The notes under the pieces: model-generated | The model's database searches: none | What the model saw: only the letters and a program-made list of their open reading frames with translations | Told to the model about the DNA's origin: nothing | Origin: Lingula anatina | Lineage: Eukaryota; Brachiopoda; Lingulata; Lingulida; Lingulidae | Length of the DNA: 64,000 nt | Assembly (NCBI RefSeq): GCF_001039355.2 | Contig: NW_019775526.1 | Coordinates: forward strand, 166,912-230,911 | Direction of reading: 5' to 3' | Made by a program: the position numbers and the translations under genes | In this document: one piece after another, positions 28,263-40,600 of the stretch | Position numbering within the stretch: the first letter of the stretch is position 1 | Layout of the letters: the number at the start of each line of letters is the position of its first letter

Positions 28263-28549
28263 GGCCCCATTCAGAAAGGATGTTCGGAGTACTTACTGCT
28301 CTGTTGACTAAATATGTCCGACCACAGACCAAAAAGCAATGCCGCTGATTCCTGATGGTCTCGCCTCCACGCGCACCGTTGCTGCAGGGGCCTAGCAATT
28401 AAACCCAGGAGTAGAGATTTAATCCATTTGAAGGCGCAAGTGAAGGGGGTGAGAGCATCAAGGGATTAAGCAGCTTCCTTTGATGAGGGGTTGGCCATAT
28501 TTAGTCGGCGGATCAGTAAGTACTCGGATCATCCATTCTGAATAGGGCC
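28263..28549. mobile_element. MITE, PIF/Harbinger-like (TTA target duplication)
   Basis: The ends are inverted repeats of about 36 bp. The left end begins GGCCCCATTCAGAAAGGATG and the right end, reversed, begins GGCCCTATTCAGAATGGATG; both run into the shared GAGTACTTACTG. TTA flanks both sides (28260-28262 and 28550-28552). A 3-bp TTA duplication with GGCC-type ends is the hallmark of PIF/Harbinger elements. At 287 bp it has no coding capacity and must have been moved by a transposase encoded elsewhere. Confidence 0.8.
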
Positions 28550-28616
28550 TTAGTGACAGGCCAGTCATTTAAAACTAATATGCATAATAAGTAATAGTAT
28601 GAAATGTGGAGTCCAA

Positions 28617-28840
28617 GGGTGCATTCCCAGAGATTTAGATCGATCCAGAGATTTAGATTAAGATCGACCTAACTCCTTGGGGGTTCAAGCTAAATTGCAG
28701 TCAGCCGAGCGCACACCATAGTTAATTACCCCCTTACAGCTTTTAGTAGGTGGGGCAGATGCTTAAGCTGTCTAAGCTGACAGTAATCTAGTGAGAATCC
28801 CCACACAGATAGATTGATCTAAAATCTATGGGAATGGGGT
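28617..28840. mobile_element. MITE, family not assigned
   Basis: The ends are imperfect inverted repeats sharing CATTCCC, then AGATTTAGATC (left) and AGATTTTAGATC (right, reversed). The motif TCCAA lies on both sides (28612-28616 and 28840-28844), consistent with a target duplication of 4-6 bp; the exact boundary is ambiguous because G and T residues overlap the ends. No coding capacity. It sits 67 bases from the preceding MITE. Confidence 0.6.
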
Positions 28841-28970
28841 CCAAGTGCAGAGACAGGTTGAAGAATGATTTGTGAGTAGGAGAAAATTGCTTTTTCTTTT
28901 TTTTAAGGAAAATTTAGTTTAGTGGTTAAATTCCAGAAAGGGGGGGGGGGGGGGGGGGGAATCTCAGATT
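28838..28970. repeat. Dispersed repeat copy A
   Basis: This stretch resembles 43461-43575: both contain TCCAAGTGCAGAGA, then a TGATTTGTGAGTA or TGATTCATGAGTA block, ATTGCTT, and end near AATCTCA. Part of it is a run of 20 G residues (28940-28959). Confidence 0.45.
28940..28959. repeat. G homopolymer
   Basis: Twenty consecutive G residues in the intergenic region upstream of GTPBP3. Potentially G-quadruplex forming; the length may be a sequencing estimate. Confidence 0.9.
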
Positions 28971-29204
28971 CAACATGTAGGCCAGCATATACGCCTCTCT
29001 TGAATCTAGATAAGGTTTAGTATCGGTGAATAGTTTTTGTTGATTTCATAATGGTAAACTGAAGCACATGGTTGGCTGAGGTATTGAAATGTCATATCCA
29101 TGTATCTGTCTGATAACTTGATATTACATGTTTAAGATTAATATACAAGTAATGATTTTTTTGTAAAATTTTGCATCCCACAAACCAAAATCCTATTTTA
29201 GATA

Positions 29205-32200
29205 ATGCATACTCTATGCAGAAGAAAATCGTCCAGGACATCAGTGTTACTCTTGCTTCAACAGTTCAGGCACCATGGAACAATTTATTCTCTCTCCTCT
29301 GGTTTTGGCAAGGCTGGAGTAGCTGTCATTAGAGTATCAGGCCCACAGACTTCAACTGCATTAAAATCACTTTGTAAATCTGATATACCAAAGCCAAGAA
29401 CAGTTGTATTGAAGAAACTGTTTGATCCCGAGTCTTCAGAGTTGATTGACAGGGGCTTGGTATTATGGTTCCCAAGTAAGTTCCTCTTACTCAGCTTAGA
29501 ATTGCTAGTGCTGTCATTTTGTGCCTTTGCTGCTCTGTTATATTAAATGGCACTTCAGTATTATAATTTTTATTACTGTTTTTATTTTAGTATTGTAATG
29601 CTCTATTTTTATCTTGAGGTAGAAAAATTATCAATTTCAAAGAGAAAAAGAAATATTCTCAGTTCATTTAAAATTTAGAATAGTAAAGTAGTTGTGATTA
29701 TCTTAATTTGGTTTTGTCCAATGGACTAAATATGTAGCCGACTAAATTCTCTTTGATTACATCCAGGTCCTCACAGTTTCACAGGTGAAGATGTCTGTGA
29801 ATTCCATGTCCATGGTGGAAGTGCTGTTATCAGTGCTGTGTTACATGCATTGGGAAACATTCAGGGCCTGGAGCCAGCGGCACCAGGGGAGTTTACCAAA
29901 AGGTACTACAACTTCATTCAGATTTGTTTCAGATGCCTGAATTTTATCGTTCATAATGTCTTAAGGGTCAAAATCTACTGGAGGTGAGGATGTTTTATTT
30001 TGGATTGCTATACTTCTAGGTCTGCTATTCTTGCTATTCTTCAGGCATAACATAGGCATTCTTTCTTTCTGTCCATCCATTGTTTTTTCGTGCATTTTTT
30101 CTTTAGTAGGAGAAAGTCTAAAGCTCTTTGCACTTTGAAAAAATCTTACATGTGTGACAGTGCAAAAATAGACAACAAAAATAAAAACCTCAGTAATCAC
30201 TTCTATATGAAGTTGGCATAAGCCTTAATTTATTTTAGATCATTCCACAATGGTAAGTTGGACCTCACTGAGGTGGAAGGACTGGGTGCATTAATTCATG
30301 CTGAAACAGAAGCTCAGAGGCGACAGGCAGTCAGACAGATGGAGGGGGATCTCAGTAGGCTCTACAATGACTGGAGACTAAGACTTTTAAAGGTGCCATG
30401 CTAAAAGTTTAAGTTTGGTACACCATACGGGGGAGAACATAGTGCTAAAAATAATGTCAATTCAAATCATCCCCCCCCCCCCCCCCACCACCACCACCAC
30501 CACCTTGAACCAACTTTTTTGAATTACGTGAACTCCCTCTTGTCTGACTTTAGTTTTGTTCTTCTGCTTTGCATTATCATGTCAATTGACACTAAAATAT
30601 GAGAATAATTGCTTTGGAAAAGGTTTATGCCAATCAAGGTTAACATCAAAATGTGTCTGCTAAAAAGAACTTTTTTGGTTTATATTTTTTAATTCTTTTA
30701 GTGTGTTGCAAATGTTGAGGCCTATATTGACTTCAGTGAAGATGATAACATAGAAGAAGGAGTCTTGGATGAGGGTTGGTATAATAAAATTTCAGCAAAA
30801 GTCTTTTGAATATTTTATAGAATCATACCAATTTATGTTACTGTTGTATTCAGTGTATGAATAATTATGGCAAATTGAAATATTGCTCACTAATTAATGA
30901 TGTTAAATGTGTGCTTTTATGTCTCTCTTATTTTGTATAGAAATTTCTGAACTTTTTCCATTGGGGACATTTTTTTAGGGAATTAAGGCAGATGTCAACT
31001 TAGTTATTGATTTAATTGAACACCTTTTTGCAGTACAAGTTAATGTCCAAAAACTTAAGAAAGAAATTGTGAATCATCTGTCAGATAACCGCAGAGGGGA
31101 GCGGTTACGTACTGGTGCGCACGTTGTCATTGTAGGACCTCCCAATGTTGGAAAGAGTAGTCTGCTAAATCATTTATGTAAGCGCACTGGTATTTTATTC
31201 ATTGTCATTGGTTACATAATTTAAACAATAAATGCTTGCTGGTTTTGAAGCTTGTTTTGTAAATAAGATTATTCTTGGACAAAGAACCAAAGGTCGGTTA
31301 AAGAAAATAATTAGGTAACTTTGGAGTAATATCTCAAAAAACATTTCCTGAAATATTAAATAAGAATTGTTATTACCACTCCATCCAATTTTCTTGCATA
31401 GTTTATTATAATTATTAACAAAACCAATCTCTAATTATTATTTACTGCAATTTATTCATGCTTAAACTTAATACAATATGATATGTGGCTCGTCTCATTT
31501 GAGGTGTGACATGTTTTACTTGCTCAGGTCAGCGCCCAGCAGCAATCATATCCCCTACAGCAGGTACCACCAGAGACGTGGTGGAAACAGCTCTGAATAT
31601 AGGTGGCTTTCCTGTGCTGCTGAGTGATACTGCAGGACTCAGGGAAACTGAGGATGTGGTGGAGAGAGAGGGGATTTTAAGAGCACTGAACAGGTGTGGC
31701 AAACTGAACCAAAGACATGCTTAACATATCTATAAAATGACAAGGCAGTTAGAATTTGGCCCAATTTAATTTGAATTTGCTGTGTAGGCAGTCCTGATTT
31801 TAACTGTACCATTTTCTTAATATCAGGATTTTTTTTTTTGATTTTGAAAACTTACACTTCATTTTTAGAAATATTATTTGTTTGATTTCAAACAGGGCCA
31901 AACAGGCAGATCTGACCATTGTTGTCTTGGATGCTCCATCATTATGGAAACGAATGGAAGGTGAAGACTTTTCAATGATAACTTTACTGAAGGAACAGTT
32001 AACTGATATTTATGGGACAAATGAAAATGACACTACCAGACAATCTCAGAATACACAGAATCAGTCAACTAGTCTAACCCAAGATGGTCAACCATTTCAA
32101 AACTTGGATCATCAGTGTATTGGTTTAAATGCTGTTTCTGACACCCATGAGACATGCCACAACCTACATGAAGAAGAGGAACCATTTGCTGAGAAAATAA

Positions 32201-32891
32201 TTGTTGTGAATAAAATGGACCTTCTCACCCAACCACTTGATGTAAGGAGACTGGACTTGGAAAGATTGACAGTTTGTCCCTTGTCTTGTACAACAGGGGA
32301 AGGGATGGAGGAACTAGTAGAGAGGATTTCATCGAGTATGAAACAAATGTGAGTTCGGGTTTTAGGGGGATCTTGTGTTTGCCCCGTCCCAAAATAAACT
32401 TTAAATAATCAAACATTTCAATTATCCTCATATGTAGTTATTAGACAAACTTGAGTCCAACTTAATGTTATATTTTAATAAGTTAAAAATATTCAATTAT
32501 TGAAAATATTTGTCAAGCTGTCATTTTAATCTTTTCACAGAATCAATTTGATAATGTTTTACATGATGAAAATATCCAATTTGAGGGGAGATTCAGGCTC
32601 GGGACTTACAAATAGTCAACTTGTGAGTAGTTTTAAATAATGAATTACTTTTCTTCAAGATGTGGCAACCCCTTGGCAGGAAACCCAAGTTTAACCCATG
32701 CAAGATATCGTACACACCTCAAGAATTGTGTTGAAGCCTTGGAAAAATATCAGGACTTGCAGAACAGAGACCTTGTCCTGGCAGCAAGGGCTCTACGATC
32801 TGCCATTAGGCAAATTGGGAAGATTACTGGTGCAGTTTCATCAGAGGCAATTTTAGATGTAATATTCAGAGATTTTTGTATTGGCAAATAG
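29205..32891 (+). CDS. GTPBP3: tRNA modification GTPase GTPBP3 (MnmE/MSS1 family), mitochondrial
   Basis: Exons: 29205-29475, 29767-29902, 30239-30392, 30702-30774, 31034-31177, 31528-31693, 31896-32348, 32660-32891; 542 residues, all phases matching. With MTO1, the family installs the 5-taurinomethyl (in bacteria, carboxymethylaminomethyl) group on wobble uridine of mitochondrial tRNAs. The basic N-terminus (about 26 residues, no acidic residues) looks like a mitochondrial presequence. The folate-binding N-terminal domain runs to about residue 145 ([30 protein letters not shown]). The G domain is inside a helical domain: P-loop GPPNVGKS (246-253), TAGTTRD (270-276), DTAG (293-296), NKMD (420-423), SCTTGEG. 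The protein ends in FCIGK, with the invariant cysteine. A Gln/Asn/Thr-rich insert (about 355-412) lies between the DTAG and NKMD motifs. It converges with the Golgi-protein gene. Confidence 0.97.
30471..30504. repeat. C homopolymer plus (CCA)n microsatellite
   Basis: Sixteen C residues followed by about six CCA/ACC units in intron 3 of GTPBP3. Confidence 0.9.
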
Positions 32892-34246
32892 TCTTTTTTG
32901 TTTTATCAATTTGATAATTTTAGTTATTTGTGCATTTTAATGTGAATTTTTTTTTTCTTTTTTGCAAAAACAGTGGTGTAAGTGCCATACAGTTATCTTC
33001 TAGTTAGCATAATAATCCTGATGTGTAATGAGAAATCTTTTATCAAATGAGAGTTCATATTCTTACTAATCAGAAGACGGACAATTGAACAAAAAAAAAA
33101 AGAAAAGAAAATGCTCATATTCTTCCCATATTTTTATTTGAAGGCAGTTTTTATACAAAAAGATACCACTCCCTCTTCAAAAATAATCATTTTGAAGCTA
33201 TGGTTGTCTGATCTACCAAAAAAAAAAATTATAATATACAAGTATATTCATTTAAAAGACAAGAAAATTTGCAAAAAGAACATATCCAATACTAGCTTGA
33301 AGAGATGTGAGCCTATTTCCTTTGCTTCGATTTATAAAATGTTCTCTGAAAACAAATGCAAACACCAGGGAATGCATTGGTTTGCAATTAAAAACTCTGA
33401 GTTGAATGCTACCAGTGTAATCATACATAAATGCTCTTTAAAACTATTCCAACTTTAACGACAGAGACGTCTAAATGCTCATAAAAAGCTGACAAAGACT
33501 TCCAAAGCAACTGCACAAAAACAAAAACACACTAAGCCGATTAGCATTAAACAGTAAAATATACATTATGGCAACTTGAAAAGATATTTCTGCAAGATTT
33601 GTGGAGAGCAAGGGAGAGAAGAAAGAGACAAGAAGATCATAATAAACTAAATGAAAATAATGACCTTTCTCCTTGTCTTTTTTCATTAACCTAGGACAAA
33701 AATAAAATAAAAGCAAAAGAAACAACCTTTAAATGAATCAAATAAGTGTCCATTCACTTAAAACCCCAACATTTCCATCCACAAACAAAAAGGACCTTTT
33801 TACACAACTATTCTCTTTATATTTGAGCCATTGGCTGCAACTACCGAATACCTTTAACTCCCTCATCATAGTAAATATTTAATGTAAAATATCATTTTTG
33901 ATGATTGTGCAAATATCACAGAACATGTTATCCCAAATTACTATGTAGTCTGGATCATGATATTTATCACAACTGCACCACAATATAATGGAATGTTAAA
34001 GCAAAGACCATATTACCGCTATTCACATTTTACCACCTATAACAGGTAAAATGAAAAGGCCCAATACAGCATTTTTTCCCTGTCAAAACAAAAAAGAATT
34101 CAGTATCCCCATATATGCTAAGTACAATATGTGCTGCTATCAACTACCTATTGCCTCGAGATAAAGTACTAACATATTTCATACAACTAAAGCATAACAA
34201 AAGTATCTGACAGTGATATAAAAATAAACTCCTTTAAACCCCCCGA

Positions 34247-34252
34247 TTTATT
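34247..34252 (-). terminator. Candidate polyadenylation signal of the Golgi-protein gene
   Basis: AATAAA read on the minus strand, about 370 bases past the stop codon. A second AATAAA at 33138-33133 is the alternative. Confidence 0.35.
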
Positions 34253-34377
34253 TACAATACTTAAATTTCAAGAGAAAAAATGTGCACTATTATCAGTTCA
34301 AATGGCTACACTGAAAATTTGAAATGCGCAACCAAAGACTGAAACCATATGGCTTAGGTTTTCAAGAATGCCAACGT

Positions 34378-34444
34378 AATTTGAGCTTGAGCAATATATA
34401 TGTATATAACAATATATATAACATTATATTCTCAAGCTCAAGTT
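34378..34444. repeat. Inverted repeat (hairpin) in a 3'UTR region
   Basis: Arms AATTTGAGCTTGAG (34378-34391) and CTCAAGCTCAAGTT (34431-34444) pair with one mismatch across an AT-rich loop of 39 bases. It lies about 175 bases past the stop of the minus-strand Golgi-protein gene, probably in its 3'UTR. Confidence 0.7.
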
Positions 34445-34618
34445 AAATTAGCTAAATCATTAGGAAAAGTATGATTGCCAATTTGGTACTGTATAAACAT
34501 CCATTGAGTTAATGACAAATGTATCTGCCACATGTTTAATTTTTGGAGAATAAAAAAAAGCAGTCAAAATTTTTGCCCTAAAGCCTTAAAAAAATGTGAG
34601 ATGAATGCATTCTGAATT

Positions 34619-37600
34619 CTACTGTGCAGGTCCTCCCTCCATGTTTCTCTTCATCTCGTCTATACTGTCCTCAGCAGCTTTAATATCTACTCCTGGTGGA
34701 ATATCATTGGGGTTCTGAAAGAGTAATTTGTTAGGAAGTTGTTAATTAAATCTGAAATATTTTCTTATGCATTCAACAAATAAGGACGTATTTAGGTTAC
34801 TTTTTCAAAACAGAAAGAAAGGTAACATGTATTTCACTGGTGTTATTACTCTGGACCTTACCTGTTTGAATTTCAAATCTTGATTTTCATCTTCTTTTGA
34901 ATGGTTATCAATTTCTTCTTCAAACTTATCCTTTTCATGACCTGCTGGTGGCTGTCCCATATTGCCAACTGGTGCTTGTTTCATGTTACCACCTTGAGCC
35001 TGTCCCACACTGCCACCTGGTGCTGGTCCCACATTGCCCCCTGGTGCCTGACCCACATTGCCTCCTGGTGCCTGTCCCACACTGCCACCTGGTGCCTGTC
35101 CCATATTGCCCACTGGTGCCTGTCCCATATTGCCATCTGGTGCCTGTTCCTTACTGCCATCTGGTGCCTGTCCCATACCGCCAGCTGTAGCTTGCCCTAT
35201 AGTACCATCTAAAGTTTGTATTCTATTGCCAGCTTCAACCTGTCCCTGGGAACCAGCTGGTGCTTGTCCCTGACCAACACTTTCTGTTACGCCTGGTGCC
35301 TGTTCACCATCTGCTTTACTCTCTTCTGTAAATGTTTTTGAAAACTTCATTAATTTAGACATTGTTGAGTATGAAATTTCTACAACAAATGATGGAACTA
35401 TGGTGAACAGCGATAAATGGTCCTTAATAAAAATAAAATGATTTGATTCAGTAGTTGATAGTTCAAAGGTAAATAAATATGAGCCTCAAATGTTACACAG
35501 AAAAATTGTTTTGAATTCAACTAATAAAATGCTACTAAAAACTGATGTAGACCATATTTATGTAACAAACTTATTAAAAAAATTATTTAAAAAAAAATCA
35601 AGTTCCTTTAGTGACAGTCCTGGCAAAGTGAACCACAGTAAAAATCACACTTTAAATACTTAATATATTCAAAATAAAAAATGAGGAAATAAAAAGGGAG
35701 AAACACAAATCACATACTACATCATGTCTTAAAACATGGTTTGAGCAGAAAACAAAAGGCTATGTGGTGTCATATTCCAAAGAAAGTGACAACATGCACA
35801 AATGCAGCATAGAGCATAACCTAGCCTTTTGCTTTCTGCTCAAACTGTGGTTTAAGCCACTTCTCGTAAAGCTTTATGCAATATAGAATTCAATAGTATA
35901 ATAGAGCATCCTCTATTCCACATGAAGCTCCATGCCTTGTACTTTATCTATGAAACAAAATATTTAAAGAAGGCAGGACAAAATAAGGGTAAATGGGTTA
36001 TATATTCAATACAAAAAGCCTCTATGGTGATTACTCAACATTTTCAACAAAAAGAATCAATGAATTTCATTAAAAATGTTTTGTTAGTAATGCTTCAAAA
36101 TACTAATTTGTAAGTTTTTAATAGAAGGTTGGAACTATTTTGAAAAGCACATTTGTAACTAAAATGGTAAATCTTCAAAAAGTAATATTATAACAGGGTA
36201 AGTGAGGTATTTGAAAATTCTGAGTAATTACCACAGATTTGTGTACACTCTGCTAAGCAGTCTAAAAGCAGTGTCACAACACGGATCAGGTTTATTATAT
36301 GTATTGCATTACACGTTGCAGTTGACCAGATATAGGGCTGCAAAACCATATAGTATACTTCTCATATTCACTAATTATTTATACTTGAATATTTGTATAT
36401 TTCAAAACGTGGGAAAAAAACAAAAAATTCTAACAAAAAAAGTGACAAGAACAATTTTTTACAAACCCATGGAAAAACACAAACAGAAAATAATCAAATA
36501 CTTCCAAGAACTATACCCTAGTCTCACCTGGAGTGTTTACACTTTTTGTCTTATTTCTGGCTCCCCCTGTCTGTACAGACACATTCTGAGAGTGTGGAGA
36601 GTTGCCTGTATATGTATCATTTTTCCCTTCACCCACATGGGAATTCTGATTATCTACACTGGAAGTCCTATTGTTATTGTCAGTCCTGTTGCTGTTTGAT
36701 ATAGGACCACCACCTTGGGACACAGATATGGAACTACCTAAAACCAAGGTTGACAGGATGACAAGAGAAGCAGAGAATAGCATGGGGAGAGAGAAAGAGG
36801 GGGGAAGATTATAAAGACCATACAGTGATGTTCTATTTGAGGTACTGTTTTATCGTCTCAAAAAGATAATTTGTTGTAAAATGCTTTAAAAATCTGAATA
36901 CTTGAGAAGAACTTCATAATTTACATTTGTCAATTTCAGTTTTAAAGGAAAGGATATAAAATATGTGACATCATTGCCACATGTTATCAAATACTTGAAA
37001 TTACATAATGCATTACCAGCCTATTATTTATTCCTAAGAAGCCAATTTGAAGAAGTTTTCGTAAAGAAAGATATGCCAGTCTGTTAAGGTACCACAAGCA
37101 ATGGATCCACAGTGATAATAAGCATTTGAAATCAATACTTGAGGAGCATATACCTCATAACAACTACAGAAAAGCCAAATAAATCAACTCCTTATAAAGA
37201 ACAAGGCTATAAGAAAAACATATCTTCTGCATCATCAAAATATATGTAACTGAAAGTCTACACCTCATTCTCCAGCAGACATGGATCTCTCAAGCAACTG
37301 ACCAAGTGTACATGAATTTTCTTCAACTCACCATAAGACACTTAAAAGAAAGACCTGCATTAGTCCATTCACTCGACAGCTATTTTTTAAGCTAGTCCAA
37401 CCCTGAAGAGGGCATTCCTTAGCCTTTACCCACCAAACCATTATGTAAATATACACACATATAGATACCATTTTCCAGAGTCCATCCACCACAGACATTT
37501 ACTTCCCAATCCAGGTCAGAGACAAGCAAATCACCAACAAAAACTCACCTCTTGAGTTAGAACCTAAATTCAGCAACCAGTTAAGAAATGACGGGGCTTC

Positions 37601-40600
37601 TGTCCCACCGTCGCTATTAGTATCAGTAGTAGTAGACACAGGGATAATTGAAAAATTGCTCCCACTACCCGTGGGGTAAATGGTTGAAGCAGCCAAGGTG
37701 AATGCCCCACTGTCTAAGACCACATTCTCAACCACAGCTTGTGTACCTGTTGTTGTTTGAATATCACTGTCGTCGGAAGATGTATCAAATTCTTGAGGCT
37801 GGTCTGTGTGACTGCTAGTGCTTTCTTCGTCTGGTTGACCAACAACTGGAGGTTTCAGGGCAGATTCCAAAGGTGCATTGATTTCATTGCTGAAAGAACT
37901 CCCAGGGGGGTTGGCATCTCCACTCTGAGGGTATGGCAAAACACCTTCAGATCCAGGTGGGTTGTTCTCAATTATAGGGGACGCCATGTTACCATTGGCA
38001 GCATTGAACTCTAGCGCTGAGTGGACAGTGTTTGGGGGAATGGCATTCGATTCAACAGGCTGCTGTAAAATGGGGGCCAGACCCTGGCCACTGTCAATGT
38101 CACCAGTCCTGGAAACAGCCTGATAAGCAGTTTCAACAGGTTGGCCAAATTCTGCTGGAAGCCCCACAGTTCCTGGCTGCTGTCTTCCCATTGGGTTAAC
38201 GACGTAGTTTGCATTTGCACCTGGTGACTCATAACCACCTTGGGGATTCTGATAAACATAGGGCTGTCCTGCTCCTGGTGGAGAATTGAGATGGTTTTGA
38301 GGTGGAGAATGCTGACCAGGTACAACAAAATGCTTGAAAGGGGAAGTATTAGCAGCCAAATAAGACCCAGATGACTCCTGACCACCAAGATTATTACCAC
38401 CATGACGAATTCCCTGACTATTACTGTTATATGTTCCACTAACTTCCCAAGGTAATTCCTGACCAGTTTCACCATCCTGATAGCCTAAAATATATTCTGT
38501 GGTTTCAGACCTGAACATGCAACTTCATTTCAACCACCATTTTCACTGGAGCAATAGAAAAAGCCAACGTAGCACTTGGAACCAACAACTCTGACTGCAG
38601 TCCCATTCTCCACATAGCTGATCTTAGATTTAAACCAATATTATATGAATTCTCATGTACATCTAAAAAGAAGGCCCATCCAAAGAACAAGCTAAAACTT
38701 CATAAACTTTCTTCCATTCACAAATGAAGTCTCCACGTAAAAGGCAATGAAGTAATACAGTAATAGAACAGTATAACCTCGACAAAATCCTTTTTTCACT
38801 TTCCCAAATCTTAAACAGGGATTGATATCCCAAAGCAAGATCAAATTGGTAAATGACCATCCAAACCAAGTAACAGATACACTTGCAAATATTTGGTCCC
38901 CAAAAGAAAAGAACATGGACGTATTTTTACATATATTCAGAACTTGTTATTTTAGAGTTGAAATTGCAGACAACCCTTCCCTTGTCATTTATTTACTTGA
39001 TGATCATAAGTCTCATAACTGATTGTAAAACATGGATCTTTTTTTCCTACATGGCTTCAAATAACTCACATTAAGCAGATCAGTATCTCTTTTAAGCAAT
39101 ACTTTATAAGCAAAACAAGAGGAAGTAAAAGTTAGCAATGAAAATGGCATCCAGTGAAAGCCAATCTAAACATGGTGGATAAGACAATTTAAACATGTTA
39201 GAAACAAAATAAATTTGATACCAAATGTCTTAATTACACTACACAACTTAATTATAACTTTCAACAATGTGTTTTCATTGGTCTGTACCTTGCTGAGATG
39301 GTAAATTCCCATTTAAACCTTGCTGCTGTTGTTGTTGTTGTTGTTGCTGTTGTTGAGGTTGCTGTGTCAATTGGCCTTGGTTTTGCTGGAACTGTCCCTG
39401 ATGAATTTTATATAAAATGTTTTGTGTTATAACTAATACTTGCTATTAAGTGAAAATCTAATAATGATTGTACTAAAATAGTACTACAAATGATGAACAA
39501 CATTTGTACACAGAAAAAAAGTGACATTTGCCACATACATTGAAAATAGATGATAATCAAAAGAGAAACAGTAAAAAAGATAAAACAATTATTAAAAGAT
39601 GACCATGTTTGACCAGTGTTGACAAATACTACCTTTGTGCAAAACACAAAAGAACTATTAGAAAAAGCCCATGGTGACTGGCCAATCAGAGGCCTATAGC
39701 TAGTACAATTCTATAATTATAAATTATGATAATCTGATGTATACTCCACCTGCACATTCTGACCAGACAGATCCTGAGCTGGCTGCTGTCCATTCCCCTG
39801 CTGTTGTTCAAGTGGCTGAAACTGGCCAACCTGTCCACCTTGCTGTGGAAACTGGCCACCTTGCTGCTGTGCTGCTGGATTGTTCCCTTGTTGCTGGTTA
39901 TCAAACTGACCAGCAGATTGCTGCTGTGGTTGGCCTTGCTGAGCATTGGGGAGACTGGACATTGAACGAAATTGTTTTATGAAAATTATACATAGGTATA
40001 AAAAAGTTTACATTTTTATCTAACATATACTTACATGCCCCAAGGATAGAAATGATAAAGAATATTAAATTTGATGAAATGTTATGAAGTCACATGTCAC
40101 CTAATGTCAGACATGAACCCAGGTTTCCAAAAAAAAAAAAAATCTGGACATTTATCATTTTATTGCAGACCTTGACGAATCTTAGAGACCATCACAATTG
40201 AATTAAAAATGCAGAATTCTGTGGAAAGGGCTCATGTCTGTAATATGCAGCATCCAAACTATTGATTTTAATCCTCATATATGTTATAAACCACCTTCTT
40301 GAAACTTTCTTAAACAATCTGTTATAGGTCTTAAAAAGGTCATAGTGCCTCTTCCATGCTGAAACGACTATAATACACAATATATCACACTCTGGATACT
40401 TTGGTCTTACTTTTGTGGATCAGGCAATTGCTGTCCTTGGAGCAAACTTTCAATTCTCTGCCAGATTGGGGAACCATAGTCCCTGGTGATTACATCCTGG
40501 AACTTTTTCCTCTGTCGCTGTAGAGGCTCTTCACAGTTAGTGCTGAAAACGTTCCAAGAGATTTAAGTATGGTATGTACAAAAAAAGATGAGAATCAAGA

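Larger units (their letters stand above)
32892..34618. other. Convergent intergenic region with 3'UTRs
   Basis: It lies between the stop of GTPBP3 (+) and the stop of the Golgi-protein gene (-), so it should hold both 3'UTRs. No coding was recognised. AATAAA on the minus strand occurs at 34252-34247 and 33138-33133 as possible poly(A) signals for the minus-strand gene. A hairpin-forming inverted repeat lies at 34378-34444. Confidence 0.6.

Noticed and set aside
34897-35273. Three plus-strand open frames opposite the octapeptide repeats
   Set aside because: They are antisense readings of the 24-bp coding minisatellite, whose repeat keeps all frames open.
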